Shown here: positions 60,016-64,000 of the stretch, in pieces
Layout: every line of letters starts with the position of its first letter
Position numbering within the stretch: the first letter of the stretch is position 1
Source of the DNA: JAXGYX01 sp964487355
Lineage (GTDB): Bacteria > Bacillota > Clostridia > Saccharofermentanales > Fastidiosipilaceae
Assembly: GCA_964487355.1 (NCBI GenBank)
Contig: CAZAPS010000002.1
Coordinates: forward strand, 1-64,000
Length of the DNA stretch: 64,000 nt
Reading direction: 5' to 3'
Translations under genes and position numbers: made by a program
Notes under the pieces: generated by a model
Database searches by the model: none
Seen by the model: the letters and a program-made list of their open reading frames with translations, nothing else
What the model was told of the DNA's origin: nothing

Positions 60016-61002
60016 CTATTCCCCGGCAGGCAAAAACTGCAGATCAATCAACTCGTCAATATCGGGAACCGTCGAAATGATGTCCAACTCGTACATCCTC
60101 TGCGCGAGATTCTTGACTTGTTGGATCGTTTCGGGGGTGATGTCCCAAACCAGCCCCATATTGTCCAAAGCTTGCTCCAAAACAGCCTGGTCCGTGCCAA
60201 ATTCCGCCGCCCGTTCCAGCCAGATATCATTGTGTTCCATTAAATACTTTGTGGCCTCGATATGCGCCTCAACTAACGTTTGGACACGCTCCGGGTGATC
60301 GGCGATCTGGGTATCGGTGGTCAGCATGCCGGCGTTGATAAAGCCAACGCTGTCATCATAATATGGATATTCAAGAATTTTCCCGTACCCTTCAAGCACA
60401 GCGATGGACGGATAGGGCTCACCGCTGCAAAAGGCGTCAATCTGTCCACCGGCCAGGGCGGCACCCATGTCAAAAAAGTCAATCTGCAACAGCGTCACTT
60501 CCTTATCCACATCCAAACCATTTTTTTGCAACGTCTCCAACAACAAAATATGGTGCATCGTGCCCGGCACATAGGCAATGACCTTGCCTTTCAAATCACT
60601 AACTTGATTGATCTCTTCGCCCGATTTAGTCACCAGAGCGGAACATTTTTCTGTCATGCCGGCGACTACTTTTACCGGTTCTCCTTTTGAGGCCGCGGTG
60701 ATGGCCGTTACCCAGGTTGTGCCGCACATGTCCAGTTCACCCGCCAGCAAAGCAGTTTTTTGATCTCCGGGATTGGTAAAAGGAAGTACTTCGATGGATG
60801 CGCCCCCCGGGAGTTGCTCCTGATAAAAATATGGCTGGATCGTCTGCGCGGTCTTCCAGGTGCCTACCGTGTATGATTTTGAATCTTTTTTTGATCGGTC
60901 GCCACAGGCGCTGATAAAAATCAAACTTAGCATTAAAAACAAAGCGATCACTCGCCTCCCGGTTGGTCGGCTGTTTCGCGCAGATCGTTGCTTGCCCCAC
61001 AT
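60016..61002 (-). CDS. ABC transporter substrate-binding lipoprotein, NMT1/SsuA type
   Basis: Binding protein, 328 aa. The basic N-terminus precedes a lipoprotein signal with lipobox ISAC (Cys33). The domain has NMT1/THI5-like features: TNPGDQKTALLAGELDMCGTTW and DLKGKVIAYVPGTMHHILL. GGAG lies seven bases before the ATG at 61002. Family members bind aliphatic sulfonates, nitrate, or the pyrimidine precursor of thiamin. The radical SAM gene just upstream suggests a substrate connected with that chemistry. Confidence 0.9.
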   Translation of the reverse strand: MWGKQRSARNSRPTGRRVIALFLMLSLIFISACGDRSKKDSKSYTVGTWKTAQTIQPYFYQEQLPGGASIEVLPFTNPGDQKTALLAGELDMCGTTWVTAITAASKGEPVKVVAGMTEKCSALVTKSGEEINQVSDLKGKVIAYVPGTMHHILLLETLQKNGLDVDKEVTLLQIDFFDMGAALAGGQIDAFCSGEPYPSIAVLEGYGKILEYPYYDDSVGFINAGMLTTDTQIADHPERVQTLVEAHIEATKYLMEHNDIWLERAAEFGTDQAVLEQALDNMGLVWDITPETIQQVKNLAQRMYELDIISTVPDIDELIDLQFLPAGE

Positions 61003-61071
61003 TGTTTGTCTCCTTGTCGTTTGCCTGCTCAATCGTTTTTCACAATTAAAATGTTCGCTCAAGTGAAATTT

Positions 61072-62052
61072 TCAGTCAACGGCGTAGTCTGCGTCATTAA
61101 ACCAACTCCGGGCGGTGCGCACATCAAAATGATTCCATTCTTCGATCGACACACCTGTCGCTCTGGGGATCGCTCCGATGTCGACCACCATGACATTCGC
61201 TCCCCATTCAAGCGCCGTCCGGGAGGGAAGGTGCACACAAATATCAGGAGCCTGATAGCCCGCGGCAAGCCGCGTGACCGCGATCACCTGCGCCAGTCGT
61301 CGTTCGGAGACTTGCCCCAAATCATATAGTGGCGAACCCGGTACCGGCACCCGCGTCATGACACCCGACAGCTTGGCGTTGTGCTTGAGCCCCAATAACA
61401 ATGTGTCGGCAATCTCCTCGTCAGTGTGCTCCGGTCCCAGCGGTTCGACAAGGCAGGCCAGCTCCAATGGGGAACGGCCGATCATCTCAAGCGTCTTCTC
61501 TCTGGCCTCGATTGAAAATGGCGTGTCAAGGCCCTCTCTCAAGCGGATGGCATGGTAAATGATTTCAAACCCGGACTCCCACAACTCACGCGCCCGGGTC
61601 GCGTTCATCTCACCGGTATTGGCCACCAGGCGATAGTTGCCGGGGATTTCGGCGCGAATCTGTTTGGCCAGATCGGTCAGTTGCTGAAAACCATAGTCTT
61701 CGGTCGTGCGCAAGGTAATCCAGTCCGCTCCGCTCTCCACAAATTGCCTCGCATGCGTCAAAATCTCTTCGTTGGAAAGGGAGTATGGTGTCTGAGAGGC
61801 CCCCCAGGCTTCACCGAATGAACAGAATCGACAATTCATCGAACAAGGCTTATAGTCCACGCCGATGGATGCCCATACACGGGCCTGATCTCCTGTGACC
61901 GCCGAAGCCACTCGGCGCGCCGCCGCGCCGAGGCGATCCGCATCGCCTGATTCAGGATCAATCGCCAACAGGCGCAAAATCATTTCGCGCGATAGCTGTA
62001 CTTTCGACAGAGCCGCCCGCTCCGCATGTTGGATCAAAGTTTCGATTTTCAA
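61072..62052 (-). CDS. Radical SAM enzyme, BioB/ThiH-like
   Basis: S-adenosylmethionine radical enzyme, 326 aa, with the cluster motif CxxxCxxC at Cys70, Cys74 and Cys77 (PCSMNCRFCSFG). A (beta/alpha)-barrel of the biotin/thiamin-synthase group follows, with ANTGEMNATRARELWESG, VPVPGSPLY and a C-terminal BATS-like end. A TTG start at 62052 is chosen: GGAGGG lies eight bases upstream, and the resulting N-terminus fits the family. The longer frame would run through the hairpin leader. It is not clearly BioB, ThiH, HydE, PylB or MqnC by motif, so the reaction is unknown. First gene ahead of the NMT1-type transporter. Confidence 0.85.
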   Translation of the reverse strand: MKIETLIQHAERAALSKVQLSREMILRLLAIDPESGDADRLGAAARRVASAVTGDQARVWASIGVDYKPCSMNCRFCSFGEAWGASQTPYSLSNEEILTHARQFVESGADWITLRTTEDYGFQQLTDLAKQIRAEIPGNYRLVANTGEMNATRARELWESGFEIIYHAIRLREGLDTPFSIEAREKTLEMIGRSPLELACLVEPLGPEHTDEEIADTLLLGLKHNAKLSGVMTRVPVPGSPLYDLGQVSERRLAQVIAVTRLAAGYQAPDICVHLPSRTALEWGANVMVVDIGAIPRATGVSIEEWNHFDVRTARSWFNDADYAVD

Positions 62053-62156
62053 CTCGCTGGCCCTCCACTTATACTCAGCTCCGCTATCGCGCAAGCCGTA
62101 ACTCAACCGGCATAACCAGACTTGGTCCACTATTGGACCTAGTCTAGCATTGACCA
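62053..62156 (-). promoter_or_regulatory. Structured leader of the radical SAM operon
   Basis: Between the predicted start near 62156 and the TTG codon are about 104 bases with two clear hairpins: 62118-62145 and GCCG/CGGC at 62095-62111. The ribosome site GGAGGG is at 62061-62066. It does not show the conserved core of a thiamin-pyrophosphate riboswitch. Confidence 0.5.
62118..62145 (-). other. Leader hairpin P1
   Basis: AGACT and GGTCCA pair with TGGACC and AGTCT around a four-base loop, with one T-T mismatch: 11 base pairs in 28 bases, starting about ten bases after the predicted transcription start. Confidence 0.7.
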
Positions 62157-62162
62157 AAATAT

Positions 62163-62190
62163 ATCATATAACAATTCAATTATCTATCAA
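62163..62190 (-). promoter_or_regulatory. Promoter of the radical SAM-transporter operon
   Basis: On the minus strand TTGATA (62185-62190) and TATGAT (62163-62168) are 16 bases apart; each hexamer has one mismatch. Confidence 0.6.
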
Positions 62191-62220
62191 TTTGACGGCC
62201 AATCCACAACCAACACGCAT

Positions 62221-62254
62221 AAAAAAAGGAGATGCCGAATATTCCGGCATCTCC
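62221..62254 (-). terminator. Terminator of the thiolase gene
   Basis: Ten-bp perfect stem (GGAGATGCCG / CGGCATCTCC) with a seven-base loop, followed on the minus strand by seven T's, 21 bases after the thiolase stop. Confidence 0.93.
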
Positions 62255-62275
62255 GATGTTCCATCTTTTGGGTAG

Positions 62276-63460
62276 TTAATCTTTATACAATTCCACAATC
62301 GTGCTCACGCCCATGCCTCCACCGACACAGAGCGTCGCCAAACCCAATTTCGAATCACGTTTTTTCATCTCATGGATCAGCGAAACCAGGATACGGCATC
62401 CGGAAGCGCCCACCGGGTGTCCGAGTGATATCGCGCCACCGTTCACATTGACGATTTCATCATTAAAATTCAAAATCTGAGCGACCGCCAAAGTCTGAGA
62501 GGCGAACGCCTCGTTGGCTTCAATCAGATCAATATCTTCGATCTTCAACTCGGCCTGGTCCAATGCTTTTTGTGTGCTGTAGGCGGGGCCGACACCCATG
62601 ATCGAAGGCTCCACACCCGCGCTTGCTCCACTCACAATCGTGGCCATCGGTTTCAGGCCCAATTCCAGCGCTCGCTCCAATGACATCATAACGACCGCCG
62701 CCGCGCCATCGTTGATGCCGGACGCGTTGCCGGCCGTCACTGTGCCATCCGACTTAAAAGCAGGGCGAAGTTTCGCCATCGTCTCCGTTGTCGATCCGGC
62801 TCGGGGGTACTCGTCTTTGTCAAACGTGACCTCGGCGCGTTTCACCTTGACCTGTACCGGCACGATCTCATCCTTGAAGCGCTCAGTCTCCAAAGCCACG
62901 GCCGCTTTTTGCTGACTGCCCGCCGCGAATTCATCCTGCATTTCACGGGTCAGGTTATACTTCTCCGCTACATTCTCGGCGGTTATGCCCATATGGTATT
63001 TGCCAAGTGGATCTTGCAAAGCGTCCGAGATCATCATGTCATTCAGCTCGCCGGCGTTCATGCGGTAGCCGAACCGCGCCTGGCTCAAAGAATATCCGGT
63101 CGCGGACATGTTTTCCATACCGCCGACCACCATGATTTCGGCCTGTCCCGTCTGGATCATCGCGGCCGCCATGTTAACCGCCTTCAGCGACGAACCACAG
63201 ACATTGTTCAAGGTCAAAGCCGGCACTTCCACCGGCAAACCGGCCTCAAGCGTGGCCTGGCGGGCGACATTCATGCCTAAGCCGCCTTGCAACACACAGC
63301 CCATGATCACTTCATCCACCATGTCTTTGGTGATGCCGGCCCGCTCGATCGCGTTTTCTATAACCGTGGCTCCCAGCTTATAAGCCGGCACCCCGGCCAG
63401 CGTGCCTCCAAATTTTCCAATGGCGGTGCGGCAGGCACCCAGGATCGCAATTTTTTTCAT
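62276..63460 (-). CDS. thlA: Acetyl-CoA C-acetyltransferase (thiolase)
   Basis: Condenses two acetyl-CoA to acetoacetyl-CoA, or the reverse; 394 aa. The acylated Cys88 lies in NNVCGSSLKAV, the catalytic His in GGAISLGHPVGASG and the C-terminal Cys in TLCVGGGMG. Length and motifs match the biosynthetic type II thiolases of butyrate-forming Clostridia. The ribosome site is weak (AAAGG 13 bases upstream). EtfA lies next door, consistent with a butyryl-CoA or crotonyl-CoA pathway, but the remaining genes are outside the window and a terminator separates the two. Confidence 0.95.
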   Translation of the reverse strand: MKKIAILGACRTAIGKFGGTLAGVPAYKLGATVIENAIERAGITKDMVDEVIMGCVLQGGLGMNVARQATLEAGLPVEVPALTLNNVCGSSLKAVNMAAAMIQTGQAEIMVVGGMENMSATGYSLSQARFGYRMNAGELNDMMISDALQDPLGKYHMGITAENVAEKYNLTREMQDEFAAGSQQKAAVALETERFKDEIVPVQVKVKRAEVTFDKDEYPRAGSTTETMAKLRPAFKSDGTVTAGNASGINDGAAAVVMMSLERALELGLKPMATIVSGASAGVEPSIMGVGPAYSTQKALDQAELKIEDIDLIEANEAFASQTLAVAQILNFNDEIVNVNGGAISLGHPVGASGCRILVSLIHEMKKRDSKLGLATLCVGGGMGVSTIVELYKD

Positions 63461-63486
63461 ACGTCAACTTAAACCTTTCTTTATAA

Positions 63487-63514
63487 AAACCGGCCGCCGA
63501 TCGGCAGCCGGTTT
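63487..63514 (-). terminator. Terminator of etfA
   Basis: AAACCGGC / GCCGGTTT with an inner GCCG/CGGC stem, followed on the minus strand by a T-run, 21 bases after the etfA stop. Confidence 0.85.
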
Positions 63515-63534
63515 CGCAAGCGTTCACAATTGAA

Positions 63535-64000
63535 TCAGCCTTCTCGGTCCGGATCGTTTTTGAACTCTTCGATCAGGAGGGGAATGGCTTTATACAGGTC
63601 ACCCACAATCGCATAGTCCGCCATTTTCATGATAGGCGCGTCGGCGTTTTTGTTGATCGCCACAATGCAATCCGATTCCTGCATACCGGCCAAATGCTGG
63701 ATCGCGCCGGAAATGCCGCAGGCGAAGTAGATGGTTGGGCGCACGCTGGTGCCGGTCTGACCAACTTGGTGATCCGAAGTGATCCAGCCGGCGTCGACAG
63801 CGGCGCGGGAAGCGCCAACGACACCACCGGCGGCTTCGGCGAATTCTTCAATCAACTTGAATCCTTCCGGTCCACCCAGACCGCGACCACCTGACACAAT
63901 AACCTGAGCCGAAGGCAGGTCGACCACTTTGCGCGTATGTTTGACAACCTGTTTGACAACTGTTTGGATGTCTTCGGCTTTCAGATCGGGCTTCACATTC
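63535..64000 (-). CDS. etfA: Electron transfer flavoprotein alpha subunit, 3' part
   Basis: C-terminal FAD-binding half of EtfA; the start is outside the window. About 154 residues are visible: SGGRGLGG, GASRAAVDAGW, QVGQTGTSVRPTIY, CGISGAIQHLAGM, AINKNADAPI and the ending VGDLYKAIPLLIEEF are the family's FAD-site blocks. The frame is still open at base 64000, so the apparent ATG at 63996 is internal. In anaerobes the EtfAB dimer serves butyryl-CoA dehydrogenase, often with electron bifurcation; the adjacent thiolase supports that setting. Confidence 0.94.
   Translation of the reverse strand, partial: NVKPDLKAEDIQTVVKQVVKHTRKVVDLPSAQVIVSGGRGLGGPEGFKLIEEFAEAAGGVVGASRAAVDAGWITSDHQVGQTGTSVRPTIYFACGISGAIQHLAGMQESDCIVAINKNADAPIMKMADYAIVGDLYKAIPLLIEEFKNDPDREG

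Noticed and set aside
62053..62156. Thiamin-pyrophosphate riboswitch before the NMT1-type operon
   Set aside because: The CUGAGA and ACCUGA core elements are absent and the leader is too short.
1..64000. CRISPR arrays, tRNA, rRNA, prophage or insertion sequences
   Set aside because: No regularly spaced repeats, cloverleaf sequences, integrase or transposase genes were found on reading both strands.

Overview
This window looks like a chromosomal segment of an anaerobic member of the Bacillota, most likely class Clostridia. It carries the Gram-positive ctsR-mcsA-mcsB-clpC stress operon, a DnaD-domain/DnaI-type helicase-loading pair, one-chain pyruvate:ferredoxin oxidoreductase, EtfA next to a biosynthetic-type thiolase, and several lipoprotein-anchored ABC transporters. 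Base composition is about half G+C in genes and AT-rich between them. I see no insertion sequence, prophage, CRISPR array, tRNA or rRNA. This is densely packed housekeeping DNA, with most genes on the minus strand.

Layout. 1-8250: the tail of a Fur/PerR-type regulator, then a minus-strand sugar (probably inositol or a related polyol) uptake and oxidation locus: dehydrogenase, binding protein, ATPase, permease, TIM-barrel isomerase and a second binding protein, with several operator-like dyads. 8253-12451: rpmB, then converging on it a tightly coupled operon of a DnaD-domain protein, DnaI-like loader, AcpS and a membrane SH3 protein with an apparently dead NlpC/P60 domain. 12568-20075: central carbon genes nifJ, gpmI and a fused pgk-tpi gene. 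20265-22893: ProC-like reductase, a small membrane protein and purine nucleoside phosphorylase. 23004-27682: class B PBP, an FHA-FtsW/RodA fusion and a CapA protein. 27696-36421: an aromatic amino acid supra-operon (two DAHP synthases, tyrA, aroB, aroA, aroC, pheA, an isochorismatase-like hydrolase). aroD, aroE and aroK are not here.

36650-42926: a zinc-ribbon membrane protein, then the branched-chain amino acid transporter livJHMGF with a CpXC-domain protein coupled to its end. 43150-48064: ctsR-mcsA-mcsB-clpC behind a promoter overlapped by two CtsR-type boxes. 48251-57705: a large unknown single-pass protein, cysE, fumC, a polar amino acid (possibly cystine) ABC transporter, and a flippase-like plus glycosyltransferase pair. 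57830-62052: a small cupin, then a minus-strand operon of a radical SAM enzyme and an NMT1/SsuA-type ABC transporter behind a structured leader. 62276-64000: thiolase and the 3' part of etfA.

The most unusual items are the PGK-TIM fusion with no internal start, the NlpC/P60 pseudoenzyme in the replication/AcpS operon, the radical SAM-transporter operon with a TTG start and structured leader, a GC hairpin between the Shine-Dalgarno and start codon of cysE, and a 91-nt extended inverted repeat between convergent genes. Family assignments are motif recognition by eye; no database search was run.
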